Notes under the pieces: model-generated
The model's database searches: none
Seen by the model: the letters and a program-made list of their open reading frames with translations, nothing else
What the model was told of the DNA's origin: nothing
Shown: in pieces, positions 14,715-21,852 of the stretch
Numbering within the stretch: position 1 is the first letter of the stretch
Layout: each line of letters begins with the position of its first letter
Program-made: the position numbers and the translations under genes
Source: Bifidobacteriaceae bacterium
Lineage (GTDB): Bacteria > Actinomycetota > Actinomycetes > Actinomycetales > WQXJ01
Length of the DNA stretch: 21,852 nt
Direction: 5' to 3'
Assembly: GCA_031268115.1 (NCBI GenBank)
Contig: JAIRXV010000033.1
Coordinates: 1-21,852 of the forward strand

Positions 14715-15284
14715 GTGCCACGTTGGGATCCTGATGCGCGCGAGCGGCTCATCGCCGCCGCCCTGCAGCTGTTCGCCGAGCGGGGCTACGACCACACCAC
14801 CGTGAGCGAGGTGGCAGAACGGGCGGGCCTGGCCAAGAGCACGTTCTTTCGCTACTTTCCCGACAAACGCGATGCCCTCACAGCAGGTCAAGAGACCCTC
14901 TCCCGCCTCTTGGTGGAGGGTATCGCCCAGGCTCCGGACGGTGCCACGCCTCTGGCCGCCATCGGAGGGGGCTTGACGCTGGCCGCCTCAGCGATGACCC
15001 CATTCACCCACGAACTAGGTCCGGGCTTGCTCGCGGTCATCGCGGCGAACGTAGAACTCCAGGAACGCGATGCGCTGAAACACGTTGGCATGACCGCGGC
15101 CATGGCCGGGGCGTTGCGCCAGCGCGGGGTGGGCGAGCCCGCGGCGACCCTTGCCGCAGAACTCGGAGGCCTCGCGTTCAAAGAGGCATACGCCACATGG
15201 ATCGGCGCCGATGGGCTGGACCTGGGCGAACTGGCACGGGCCGCGCTGGACCGCCTGCACGCCGCTGCGGCCACGTTGGACTAG
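14715..15284 (+). CDS. TetR-family transcriptional regulator
   Basis: A 189-residue TetR protein from the GTG at 14715. The N-terminal DNA-binding domain is typical: ARERLIAAALQLFAERGYDH then TTVSEVAERAGLAKSTFFRY, with the helix-turn-helix at about residues 27-48 and FFRYFPDKRDAL closing it. The C-terminal ligand domain is Ala/Leu-rich and not assignable to a ligand. The GTG start gives the usual PRWDPDARERL opening. Alternatives are the ATG codons at 14679 or 14682; the latter would suit a leaderless transcript, because TATAGC at 14671-14676 lies about 7 bp upstream, but it would put O2 inside the coding region. Divergence from the SDR gene and paired operators imply local repression of both genes. 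Confidence 0.9.
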   Translation: MPRWDPDARERLIAAALQLFAERGYDHTTVSEVAERAGLAKSTFFRYFPDKRDALTAGQETLSRLLVEGIAQAPDGATPLAAIGGGLTLAASAMTPFTHELGPGLLAVIAANVELQERDALKHVGMTAAMAGALRQRGVGEPAATLAAELGGLAFKEAYATWIGADGLDLGELARAALDRLHAAAATLD

Positions 15285-15574
15285 TGGTCGTGTTCGCCCC
15301 AACCGAAGTGCACCCAACTGGTCATAGGCCCGAGGAGCCCGCCGTGTTTACCCAGGTGTTTGCGTTCTGACCCACGGTCTATGACCAGTTCGGCGCACCT
15401 CGACCCCCAATCCCGGCGGATCCGGGCACGCCCCTGGCGTCAAACCGCCCGGAACGGCCCACAATTCGGGCCTCCCAGGCACGGACGCGCGAGGCGGTCC
15501 CTTAACTGAGCCTGCTTCGCGGCTCTTCTCCCCCATCAGCGGGTGGTGGCGGGGTGGTCGGGCCGTCCTGTCAT

Positions 15575-15674
15575 CGAGGGCGAGGCAGAGCGTCTTTCGG
15601 TCGCGAGGCCCGGTGTGTTCACGGCCGTCAACGCTCACGGCTCAACCTGCAAAAGACGCTCTGCCTCGCCCTCG
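15575..15674. repeat. 100-bp palindromic repeat, copy 2
   Basis: Perfect 23-bp arms (15575-15597 and 15652-15674). It is the reverse complement of 197-296, of exactly equal length and needing no gaps. Outer arms and the core that includes GTGAGCGTTGACGGCCGT are shared, while the loop sides differ. On the right the match runs on through TTTC, so the element may be 104 bp. It lies between convergent genes, as does copy 1. Confidence 0.85.
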
Positions 15675-15769
15675 TTTCCTGGCCCACCCATCGGCGGGTG
15701 GCGAGACACCCGGTTTACTCACCGAATCGTCGTGATGTTGCGAATGCCGCTGGGCGAATTCCCGCCGGT

Positions 15770-15907
15770 GGTCGTGTTCGCCAGTTTTTTGGGCGGGGGG
15801 GTGGGTGTGGGGGTGGGGGGTTGGCCGGTGGTGTGAGCCGATGAGTTTGGGTGTGGTGATTCATCGCACCCACTCCCCACAGCGCCAACAAACTGGCGAA
15901 CACGGCC
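15770..15907. repeat. Inverted repeat near the 3' end of the histidine kinase gene
   Basis: A 15-bp exact pair, CGTGTTCGCCAGTTT (15773-15787) and its complement (15890-15904), extends to about 22 bp with few mismatches. It encloses a G-rich then C-containing loop. It begins about 110 nt beyond the kinase stop and could terminate the two-component operon. Confidence 0.6.
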
Positions 15908-16015
15908 GCTGGGATGGAGTTCGGGAGTTCGTGGGCGGCCCCGGGCGGCTCACCGCCCCGATGCGTGCGGAAAGACCCCGCACCCACCCGCACCCTGAGA
16001 AAGCACGTCGCCTGG

Positions 16016-17434
16016 TCACACCGATTCCGCGGCCAGGGGGAGCGTGAACGCGACCGTGGTCCCCTCCCCCCGGATGGAAGACACCTCGATGGTTCCACCA
16101 TGGCGCGTCACGATGTGGTGCGCGATGAACAGTCCCAGCCCGATCCCCGTATCGGCGCGGTGGTCCGCGTCCACCCGGGCGGCGCTAGTGCGCCGAGCAG
16201 CGGTCTTGTACCGCTCGAACACCATCGGCAAGACATCGGGCGGTATCCCCTCGCCGGTGTCACTCACCGTGACCTCGGCGAACCCCCCAACGATCCGCGT
16301 ATCCACCCCGATCCGCCCACCCTCGGTGTGCTTAGCGGCATTGACCAGCAGGTTCACCAATACTTGCCCGATCCGTCCGGCATCGGCCAACACCACCGGA
16401 CAGGCCGCATCCGGCGCGATCTCCAGCGTGTTCCCACCCCGGGTCAAGATCGGGTAATGGGCGGCCAAAGTGTCCTGGATCAAGCCGCCCAACTCCACCG
16501 GACCCACCTGGATGCCGAACGCGCCCTCGTCGATGCGAGCCGCATCCACCAGCGAAGACACCAGCAGCGCCATCCGCGCGGCCTGGGCCGCGATCACCCG
16601 CAAATCCTCCGCCAATTCCTGCGGTGGCCCCTGCCCCATCACGGCCCGCTGCGACGCCTGCGCGTACGCGTCGATCACCGCGAGCGGCGTCTTCAACTCG
16701 TGGGACACGTTGCCCAAGAACTCCGCGCGCGCCTGATCCAACGCCTCCAACGTCCGGTTGCGTTCGGCCAACCGTTCCTCGTTGCGGCGGTACAGACTCA
16801 CCTGCCACATCACCGCCACACTCACCCCAACCGCCGATCCGATGAACCCCAGGATCGTGTCCCACAACCACACCCCATCGAGCGCCGGCGGCGCCACGCC
16901 ACCCAGCCGAACGTACGCCCACACGATCAATGCCAGATAGAACGCCGTCAGCCCACCAGCCAAAACCCGCGCCCGGACGCCATCGAACATCAACGCCACA
17001 AACACCAACGCCAAGATGAAATATGTCGGCATGGTCCCGTACGCCCCAGCGCCGCCCAGGAACATCGCACCGAACCCCGCCGCGAACACCACCCCCACCA
17101 CCACGCCAGACAGTCCGTCCAACCGTTCCGCGCGTCGCGCCAGGACCACCAGCACCGTCGCCGCCACCACGGCTGTGAGGTTGACGATGACGTACAACAC
17201 CTGACCGCCCACCACCACCGCCCGCAGTGCGGACACCACCCCCAACGCCGCGCCCACCACCCCAAGTGCGGTGAACAACCGCCGACGAAATGCCAGCTGG
17301 CCCCCACCGCGCGGGGTGGCGTCGCCATCGGACACCGCCCGTGCGGACAGCAATCGCCGACCCAACGCGGGCTCGCCGCCACTGCGCACCGGCCCGCCGC
17401 CATCGGACATCGCCCGTGCGGACCCCCGCGACAT
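16016..17434 (-). CDS. Membrane sensor histidine kinase
   Basis: A 472-residue kinase. Residues 1-50 are cytoplasmic and contain a 25-residue tandem repeat (9-33 and 34-58, each beginning with M/V-SDG and holding RRL). About six membrane helices lie between residues 53 and 215 with short loops, so there is no large external sensor domain. The HisKA domain has the phosphorylated H245 in FLGNVSHELKTPL. The HATPase domain has the N box NLLVNAAKHT (N365), the G1 box DTGEGIP (392-398), FERYK and the G2 box GIGLGL (430-435). Its ATG shares one base with the stop of the response regulator gene (TGATG), so the pair is co-translated. An alternative start is the ATG at 17410. It likely senses membrane or envelope state and phosphorylates that regulator. 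Confidence 0.93.
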   Translation of the reverse strand: MSRGSARAMSDGGGPVRSGGEPALGRRLLSARAVSDGDATPRGGGQLAFRRRLFTALGVVGAALGVVSALRAVVVGGQVLYVIVNLTAVVAATVLVVLARRAERLDGLSGVVVGVVFAAGFGAMFLGGAGAYGTMPTYFILALVFVALMFDGVRARVLAGGLTAFYLALIVWAYVRLGGVAPPALDGVWLWDTILGFIGSAVGVSVAVMWQVSLYRRNEERLAERNRTLEALDQARAEFLGNVSHELKTPLAVIDAYAQASQRAVMGQGPPQELAEDLRVIAAQAARMALLVSSLVDAARIDEGAFGIQVGPVELGGLIQDTLAAHYPILTRGGNTLEIAPDAACPVVLADAGRIGQVLVNLLVNAAKHTEGGRIGVDTRIVGGFAEVTVSDTGEGIPPDVLPMVFERYKTAARRTSAARVDADHRADTGIGLGLFIAHHIVTRHGGTIEVSSIRGEGTTVAFTLPLAAESV

Positions 17435-18138
17435 CACGGCGGCCCGCCTGGCTCGACAAAACGAACCCGCCGGAACACGTACCGCCCAGATTCGGTGGTA
17501 GACAACGCGAACGGCGAATCCGGACCCAGGCCCAGCTTGCGCCGCAGGGCGGAGATGTGGACCCGGACCGTGTTGGACTCCACCCCTGAGGTGTCCCGCC
17601 ACACCGCCTCCAACAGTTCCGCGTTGGAGAACGCCCGCCCAGCGTGGGTCGCGAAGAACACCAGCAGTTGCAGCTCCTTCTTGCTCACTTCCACCGCCCG
17701 GCCGTCCACGGCGACCGTCCCCGCCACCAGATCGATCACCAAGGGCGGCAACTCGACCCGACCGGCCTGGACCCCCGAGCGGCGAAGCTGGGCGGAAATC
17801 CTGGCGAACAGCACGTCGAGGTTGAACGGCTTGGTCACGTAGTCGTCCCCGCCCACGGTGAACCCGCGCAGCACGGATTCGTCCTGTCCCATGCACGTCA
17901 GGTACACGATGGGCGCCGATGTCGCGGCCCGGGCCTCCACGCACAGGTCAAACCCGGACCCGTCCGGCAACTGCACATCCAATACCAGCAGGTCAGGCCC
18001 CCATTCCCGCAGGGCGCTGCGGCCCTCGGCCAAGGTCCCGGCGCCCCGGGCCGCGTAGCCCTCGCCGGTCAGGCGCCGCAGGAGCAACGCCCGCAGATCG
18101 GCATCGTCCTCAACCACCAGCACTCTCGCCCTAGGCAC
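17434..18138 (-). CDS. OmpR-family response regulator
   Basis: A 234-residue two-domain regulator. The receiver domain has VVEDD (D11, D12), the phosphoacceptor D54 in LVLDVQLPDG, T81 in VYLTCMG and K103 in YVTKPF. The C-terminal winged-helix DNA-binding domain spans about 130-228, with ELQLLVFFATHAGRAFSNAE, then LLEAVW and NTVRVHISALRRKLG, as in OmpR/PhoB proteins. It starts at a GTG (18138); the ribosome site is only a G-rich run. It lies 55 nt after the lipoprotein gene and overlaps the kinase gene by one base, so lipoprotein, regulator and kinase probably form one operon. Target promoters are unknown; the palindrome in the divergent lipoprotein promoter region is a candidate. Confidence 0.94.
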   Translation of the reverse strand: MPRARVLVVEDDADLRALLLRRLTGEGYAARGAGTLAEGRSALREWGPDLLVLDVQLPDGSGFDLCVEARAATSAPIVYLTCMGQDESVLRGFTVGGDDYVTKPFNLDVLFARISAQLRRSGVQAGRVELPPLVIDLVAGTVAVDGRAVEVSKKELQLLVFFATHAGRAFSNAELLEAVWRDTSGVESNTVRVHISALRRKLGLGPDSPFALSTTESGRYVFRRVRFVEPGGPP

Positions 18139-18193
18139 GATGGCGTCACGCCCCCTTCCCAGGCACGCTCAGGCTTGCCGGGGACACCTTAGT

Positions 18194-19564
18194 TCACGAT
18201 AGATCCACAAGCTCCAGGTGCTTCATCCAGTCCTCGGCGAGCGCGTGGCCTTCGTCCCACGGGTCCGCCGGGATGGAGCAGTCCAGCACAAACCCACCGG
18301 CATCGGTCTGGATATAAAAGCCCAGGTGGGAGCGGAGATCCTCGTTCGCGCCGGCATCGTACTCAAACACGTGGACGGGGTAGGTGTACGCCTCGGAGGC
18401 CTCGGGGCTGGCCTCAAGACGCCACGTCTCGCGATCCACCGCGTCGACAGCCCCGGTGACCTGGGCTTCGATCTCGACCGGATCGGTGGCGGCCACGGCG
18501 GAGGCGCGGTGTATCGAGACAGCTACCGTGCCGGCATCGTCCACGTATTCCTCCCACCGGTTGCCTGCATCGTCGATCCCACCGCCCGTCTGGGCCACGT
18601 CCGCGTAGCTCGGCAAGCGGATCCACAGCCCGCCTGTGCCCTCGGCATCCTCGGCCCCGCCACCTCGGGCGTACATCAGCGGGCGGTCCATGGTGTCCAT
18701 GTCCGCCGGGTCGAACAGGCATTCGGCGTTCAACTTGATCAGGGCCGGCCCGGCGGCATCGGCGGGCTGGTAGGCGAACAGGCCGTCCCACGGCTCGGCC
18801 TGCGCGTTGGCGACCGTGATCTTCAGCAGGAACTCCGGGATCCAGCCGTCCGGACCTTGGACGTACCGAAATCCCGACGGTTCCACGCCGGACACCGATT
18901 CGGCATCGGAATCGGGTACAAACGCGGCGGTCACGGCCTCGGTCAGGGCGTCGCCGACCAACCCGGCCTCTGCGTACACCTGCTCGGGTTGGACCCACAC
19001 GTTGGCCTGCCTATCGAACACCCACGATTGCACGTTGCCTTCGGTTCCGTAAGTCGGGTAGACGATACCGGTGGTGACAATCTGGAGGTATTCGGCCGAG
19101 GTGAACGGATAGGAGCGGATGTCTGCCCAACTGTCCGGCCCGCTGGCGGTGTCGTAGTCGCCGTAGACGGTGGCCTCGATGTTGTCGTTGATCTCGTCGA
19201 TCACCGGGTTGCGCCCGTCCGTTGCGGCGAGGGCTGGCTGCTGGCCGTCGTAGGCGAGTTGTAGGACCTCGATGATGTGGCCTCCGTCGTAGACCTGTTC
19301 GCGGGGAACGATCCCAGTGGCCGTGTTGTCGATCTGGTTTGCGGCTGCGTCAGCTGCGGCATCGGCGAACGATGGCGGAGCTTGAGTGGCCGCGCCAGCC
19401 CCAGCGGGGGGCGGGTTCCCTCCGCCATCGGGGGTCCCAGCGCATCCCGCGCTCAACCCGCCTGCCGCGAGGACGGCGGCCACGGCAATCCAGGTGCGGA
19501 GTGACGGTCGATGGAGCCGGGCGCCCGCTGGGGCCGGAACGGGGGCAGAATCTGTGGTGGTCAT
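18194..19564 (-). CDS. Secreted lipoprotein, possible PdaC/RsiV-like fold
   Basis: A 456-residue lipoprotein. The N-terminus has a basic segment (RLHRPSLRT), a hydrophobic core and the lipobox LSAGC with Cys41, then a Gly/Pro/Ala linker. Residues 92-205 (YDGGHIIEVLQLAYD, NPVIDEINDNIEATV, IRSYPFTSAEYLQIVTTG, WVFDRQANVW) are clearly related to the divergent lipoprotein at 20108-20869. The order of these elements resembles PdaC/RsiV-type (DUF3298/DUF4163) domains, but this is a judgement by eye. A second half (about 290-456), absent from the paralogue, ends in SIPADPWDEGHALAEDWMKH. The ATG at 19564 has an AAGAAGGGG site. It precedes the two-component genes in the same operon and may be the outer-face sensor or effector of that system. 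Confidence 0.8.
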   Translation of the reverse strand: MTTTDSAPVPAPAGARLHRPSLRTWIAVAAVLAAGGLSAGCAGTPDGGGNPPPAGAGAATQAPPSFADAAADAAANQIDNTATGIVPREQVYDGGHIIEVLQLAYDGQQPALAATDGRNPVIDEINDNIEATVYGDYDTASGPDSWADIRSYPFTSAEYLQIVTTGIVYPTYGTEGNVQSWVFDRQANVWVQPEQVYAEAGLVGDALTEAVTAAFVPDSDAESVSGVEPSGFRYVQGPDGWIPEFLLKITVANAQAEPWDGLFAYQPADAAGPALIKLNAECLFDPADMDTMDRPLMYARGGGAEDAEGTGGLWIRLPSYADVAQTGGGIDDAGNRWEEYVDDAGTVAVSIHRASAVAATDPVEIEAQVTGAVDAVDRETWRLEASPEASEAYTYPVHVFEYDAGANEDLRSHLGFYIQTDAGGFVLDCSIPADPWDEGHALAEDWMKHLELVDLS

Positions 19565-20107
19565 GGGAACCCCTTCTTGTCGGGTCTCGCGGTTTCGGGA
19601 TGGGCATACGGTGCGTTTCTGGGGCGTTTCAGACGGTGGTGAAGGCAACGCTGTCTTGACGCTTGCCGCCGCGTCTCAGCTGGTCCGGGTTTGGCCCTCC
19701 CAAGCTGGCGCGGCTGTCGGCTGGTCTATCACCGGCACGCTGATAAGTCGGGGTCTCGCGCGTGGCGACTTCGCAGGAGACCGTGAAGGCGATGGCGATG
19801 GTCTCGGCAAGGGCGGAAGCGGGCGCGGAGGCGAAGGGCTGGCGCGCGATGGGCATGAATGGGACCGCGATTCTGTACAGGGTTGGTATCGAGCCTCAGG
19901 TCGATACCAGTGTCAAAGCCAGCGACTGGGAGTCGCAAGGCCCTTCAGCCAATCGGGATAAGCAAACCTTTATCGCGGGTGGGCACCGAAGTCTTGCCCG
20001 GCGGCGTTGCCTGTGCGAGAAATAGCCGGGCTGGGCCGCGGGTCCATGCACGGTCCGCGCCATCCGGCCCTTCCTACCACTCGTCCTGACTCACAAGGAG
20101 CACTTCA
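19565..20107. other. Divergent promoter region between the two lipoproteins
   Basis: 543 nt with no convincing gene: short frames on both strands lack codon bias and starts. It includes the palindrome at 19884-19909 and the ribosome site of the plus-strand lipoprotein. No strong sigma-70 hexamer pair was found for either gene. Confidence 0.5.
19884..19909. promoter_or_regulatory. Operator-like palindrome between the paired lipoproteins
   Basis: The perfect 9-bp arms TGGTATCGA and TCGATACCA are separated by 8 nt. It lies about 200 nt before the plus-strand lipoprotein and 320 nt before the minus-strand one. The form suits a dimeric DNA-binding protein; the local OmpR-family regulator usually prefers direct repeats, so the binder is uncertain. 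Confidence 0.45.
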
Positions 20108-20869
20108 ATGCCCTACACCGGTCCCACCAATCCCCACCCCGGCGTCGCCGCGCGCACGCCCGGTCCCCTGCGCCCCGCACTTGGAGCGGCTGTGGCGTTG
20201 ACACTCTTGGCGACGGGTTGCGCCAGCAACGCGACACCGAGCGAGGTCGAGGCCCAGACCCAGGAATATGACGGGAACTTCGCCATCGAACTGCTGAAGA
20301 TGAGGGAGCCGGAGGGCGGCAGCACCGCCATTCAGGAGATCAACGCGGACATCACCGAAACGCTCGGAAGTGTCACGTCCATAGCCGAGATTCAGGAGCA
20401 AGTTCCGCAGGGACAGTGGCTCCAAGTCCGCTCTTACCCGTTCACCTCCGAGGACTACGTTCAGATCGTCACCACCGGAGCGAGCTTGCCCGGCCTTGAA
20501 GAGTTGGAGGTCGAAGCGTGGGTGTATGACCGCACGGCGGACCGCTGGGTCACCGAAGAGGATGTCGCCGATTCCATCGAGTTCGATGAGGATGCTGCCC
20601 TCCAGTCAATCGCGGCCGCGACCAACCCGCAGGTCAACCCGGATGATCTCTACATTGACGACACGGTGTTCTACTACGCGAAGGACAAGGACACCCTGGC
20701 TCTTCGGGTGATCGCCGTGGTCGATATCGATTCCGAGGACGGCACACGCCAAGGGTTGTACTCGATCATCCCTTCCACCGGCGCGGCCACCGCGCTCGAC
20801 CCGAACCAGGCTTTCGCCCCGGGTGACATTGATGCCCTCGATCCGCCCCTGTTTGGAAGCCGTAAGTAG
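20108..20869 (+). CDS. Secreted lipoprotein, paralogue of the 18194-19564 product
   Basis: A 253-residue lipoprotein. The signal peptide ends in LLATGC with Cys38 as the likely lipidated residue. The mature part contains YDGNFAIELLKM, AIQEINADITETL, VRSYPFTSEDYVQIVTTG and AWVYDRTADRWVTEEDV, each with a counterpart in the same order in the divergent lipoprotein. The end, LDPNQAFAPGDIDALDPPLF, also has a match there (LNAECLFDPADMDTMDRPLM). It is rich in Asp/Glu and has no cysteine besides the lipid site. The ATG has AAGGAG seven bases upstream, a strong site. Function unknown; as a neighbour of a two-component operon it may take part in envelope sensing. A hairpin follows the stop. Confidence 0.82.
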   Translation: MPYTGPTNPHPGVAARTPGPLRPALGAAVALTLLATGCASNATPSEVEAQTQEYDGNFAIELLKMREPEGGSTAIQEINADITETLGSVTSIAEIQEQVPQGQWLQVRSYPFTSEDYVQIVTTGASLPGLEELEVEAWVYDRTADRWVTEEDVADSIEFDEDAALQSIAAATNPQVNPDDLYIDDTVFYYAKDKDTLALRVIAVVDIDSEDGTRQGLYSIIPSTGAATALDPNQAFAPGDIDALDPPLFGSRK

Positions 20870-20882
20870 CGGTTGGCGACAT

Positions 20883-20929
20883 CGGTCGGTTCGTTGGCGG
20901 GATCACCCGGCGAGCGATCTTACCGACCG
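20883..20929 (+). terminator. Hairpin after the plus-strand lipoprotein
   Basis: CGGTCGGT (20883-20890) pairs with ACCGACCG (20922-20929), and an inner CGGG-ATCA-CCCG stem sits in the loop. It begins 13 nt after the stop. There is no T-tract. Likely terminator. Confidence 0.45.
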
Positions 20930-21294
20930 ACCACCTCACCAACTCAAGTCCCCCAATGAGGCTTCCCCTCCCGGGCCGTCAAACAGCACACCGCTTTCCA
21001 TACCGGAAAGTCAGCTCAGACGTGGACATTTCCGACAACAAGGGGTTGGGCCGGTGGCATGCGGTGGGCCTGTCTGAGTGGCAGGCAGCGGACTCGCTGG
21101 GCCACGACTGGACCGGTAGGGACATGTCGAGTGCGGTGGGTTGGTCGGGTGGTGGTGTGGCGGTGGGACCCGGCGGGGTGAGGTGGGAGCCCACTTCGAT
21201 TAAGGGGTAGGAGTCGGCAGGCTCAGGTCGGATGTAACGGGTGTTGGTCAAGTCCTGGGAGGTGATGTATGGGTTTTCCTTCGTTTTGGTTTGT
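20930..21294. other. Non-coding or decayed stretch
   Basis: No frame has normal codon bias. A minus-strand frame (20979-21251) translates to a Pro/Ser/Thr-rich string without domains. A small palindrome, CTTTCC-ATACC-GGAAAG, lies near 20994-21010. It may be old mobile-element DNA, but nothing can be assigned. Confidence 0.35.
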
Positions 21295-21515
21295 TTATTG
21301 GGGGTTGCGGGTTTGGTTGAGGTGGTTGGTGGCGGCGTTGGTGTGGTTGGGAACCCGGGTCCAGGTGCGGATCTTGTGGGCGGGGTCGTCGAGCCATTGT
21401 TGGGTTTCGCAGGCCGCGGTGCAGGCGATCACCTAGGCGGCTTCCGCGACAGCCTGGCGTGTGTTGGTGGGTCTTCGTCCCAGCGGGGGTCTGGCAACGT
21501 GTCTAGCTGCCTTTG
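21295..21515 (-). pseudogene. Coding remnant interrupted by an amber codon
   Basis: Between 21295 and 21432 the minus strand encodes 45 residues with good codon bias (VIACTAACETQQWLDDPAHK, then IRTWTRVPNHTNAATNH) and a TAA stop. Directly in front is an in-frame TAG (21433-21435). Beyond it the same frame continues with LGRRPTNTRQAVAEAA. This looks like a gene end carrying one nonsense mutation, with the 5' part lost. I do not recognise the family. A short independent gene from the GTG after the TAG is possible but has no ribosome site. Confidence 0.45.
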
Positions 21516-21616
21516 TTGCTGAAACATGTGCAGATGAGCCGAGTTTTCGGATCTCGGGGTCCCCGCAGGAGGTTTTCCCGTAGCGCAGCGAGGGGAAAAG
21601 ATCCCGTGGGGTGCCG

Positions 21617-21723
21617 CTAGGAGACTGTCGGACAAAGCCGAAATCGGGCGTTTCCGCGAGACATCACCGCAGGTCAGAGCGTTGCGGTTATCCGCGAAAC
21701 GGCTTTGTCCTACAGTCTCCTAG
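21617..21723. mobile_element. MITE-like palindromic element
   Basis: 24-bp terminal inverted repeats (21617-21640 and 21700-21723) with a single mismatch, and CTAG at both outer ends. If CTAG is a 4-bp target duplication, the element is 99 bp with 20-bp ends starting GAGACTGT. It has no coding capacity. The ends look like insertion-sequence termini, but I cannot name the parent family. It borders the gene at the window end and supplies its stop codon. Confidence 0.65.
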
Positions 21724-21851
21724 TCTTGCGTTGAAACCTGGGTGTCGGTTTCGTTGTGTTCGATGATGGCCATGGCTTCGGTTGAGAGGCGGCGCATCTG
21801 GTCGATGGTGGCGTGAAGGGCGCGGTCGTTCGCGATCCATTCCTGGTAGCG
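21720..21851 (-). CDS. Unidentified protein, C-terminal end (partial)
   Basis: 43 residues and a TAG stop are visible; the gene starts beyond the window. The fragment is helical and charged (RYQEWIANDRALHATIDQMR, then LSTEAMAIIEHNET) with normal codon use, so it is likely real. The stop codon is part of the CTAG end of the palindromic element, so the original C-terminus may have been cut off by its insertion; the remnant at 21295-21515 might be the lost end. Family not recognised. Confidence 0.55.
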   Translation of the reverse strand, partial: RYQEWIANDRALHATIDQMRRLSTEAMAIIEHNETDTQVSTQD

Positions 21852-21852
21852 G

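Larger units (their letters stand above)
15285..16015. other. 731-nt convergent gap rich in palindromes
   Basis: It lies between the tetR stop and the histidine kinase stop and contains no credible gene. It holds the second copy of the 100-bp repeat (15575-15674). Near-direct repeats CCCATCnGCGGGTGG lie around that copy (15532-15546 and 15687-15701). A separate inverted repeat lies at 15770-15907. The 15-mer GTGGTCGTGTTCGCC occurs at 15284-15298 and again at 15768-15782. A G-rich strand follows at 15791-15830. Confidence 0.6.

Noticed and set aside
15791..15830. G-rich run as a possible G-quadruplex switch
   Set aside because: In a genome this rich in G and C the run alone is weak evidence; it also lies inside the loop of an inverted repeat.
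15914..17842. 642-codon open frame on the plus strand, rich in His, Arg and Pro
   Set aside because: It is antisense to the histidine kinase and response regulator, whose motifs are unmistakable. The composition is typical of a shadow frame.
19762..20025. 87-codon plus-strand frame between the divergent lipoproteins
   Set aside because: No ribosome site, poor codon bias, and it spans the operator-like palindrome.

Overview
The window reads as chromosomal DNA of a high-GC actinobacterium. Signs are strongly G/C-biased third codon positions, several GTG starts, tRNA genes without encoded CCA, an AcnA-type aconitase end, the actinobacterial AbiEi-like/DUF559 protein, an ECF sigma factor next to a COG4880-type beta-propeller protein, and alanine/arginine-rich proteins. 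Nothing fixes the genus. There is no prophage, CRISPR array or complete insertion sequence. The region is a chain of small operons separated by palindrome-rich gaps.

Left part (1-7250): the 3' end of an aconitase gene (+) meets a minus-strand block. Read in its own direction, this block is tRNA-Val(CAC), a hairpin-rich leader, an Mre11/SbcD-like phosphoesterase, an SbcC/YhaN-like coiled-coil ATPase (ATGA overlap), two tandem crcB fluoride-channel genes (GTGA overlap), a YwaF/TIGR02206 membrane protein and an AbiEi-like/DUF559 protein. The nuclease-ATPase pair probably acts in DNA end processing. The two CrcB halves probably form one dual-topology fluoride exporter.

Middle (7257-11500): an ECF sigma factor overlaps a membrane-anchored beta-propeller protein that is a candidate anti-sigma or sensor. 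Beside them is a plus-strand tRNA cluster, Gly(GCC)-Cys(GCA)-Val(GAC) and then Pro(GGG). The two tRNA-Val genes form a near-identical inverted pair around the sigma module. A small unknown protein (11070-11498) follows.

Right-middle (11500-15300): a roughly 1-kb gene-poor stretch leads to an HSL-family alpha/beta hydrolase. Then come an SDR oxidoreductase and a divergent TetR regulator that share a 77-nt promoter region holding two matching 20-bp operator palindromes.

Right (15300-20900): a palindrome-rich gap is followed by a minus-strand operon of lipoprotein, OmpR-family response regulator and histidine kinase. A divergent, smaller lipoprotein is a paralogue of the first and lies across a 543-nt gap that holds a clean 9-bp inverted repeat. 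Together these look like an envelope-sensing locus.

End (20870-21852): degenerate DNA with an amber-interrupted coding remnant, a 107-bp MITE-like palindrome, and the C-terminal end of an unidentified minus-strand gene running off the window.

The most notable non-gene structures are a 100-bp palindromic repeat present in two equal-length, oppositely oriented copies (197-296 and 15575-15674), the MITE-like element at 21617-21723, and the twin TetR operators. No complete new defence or biosynthetic system was found.
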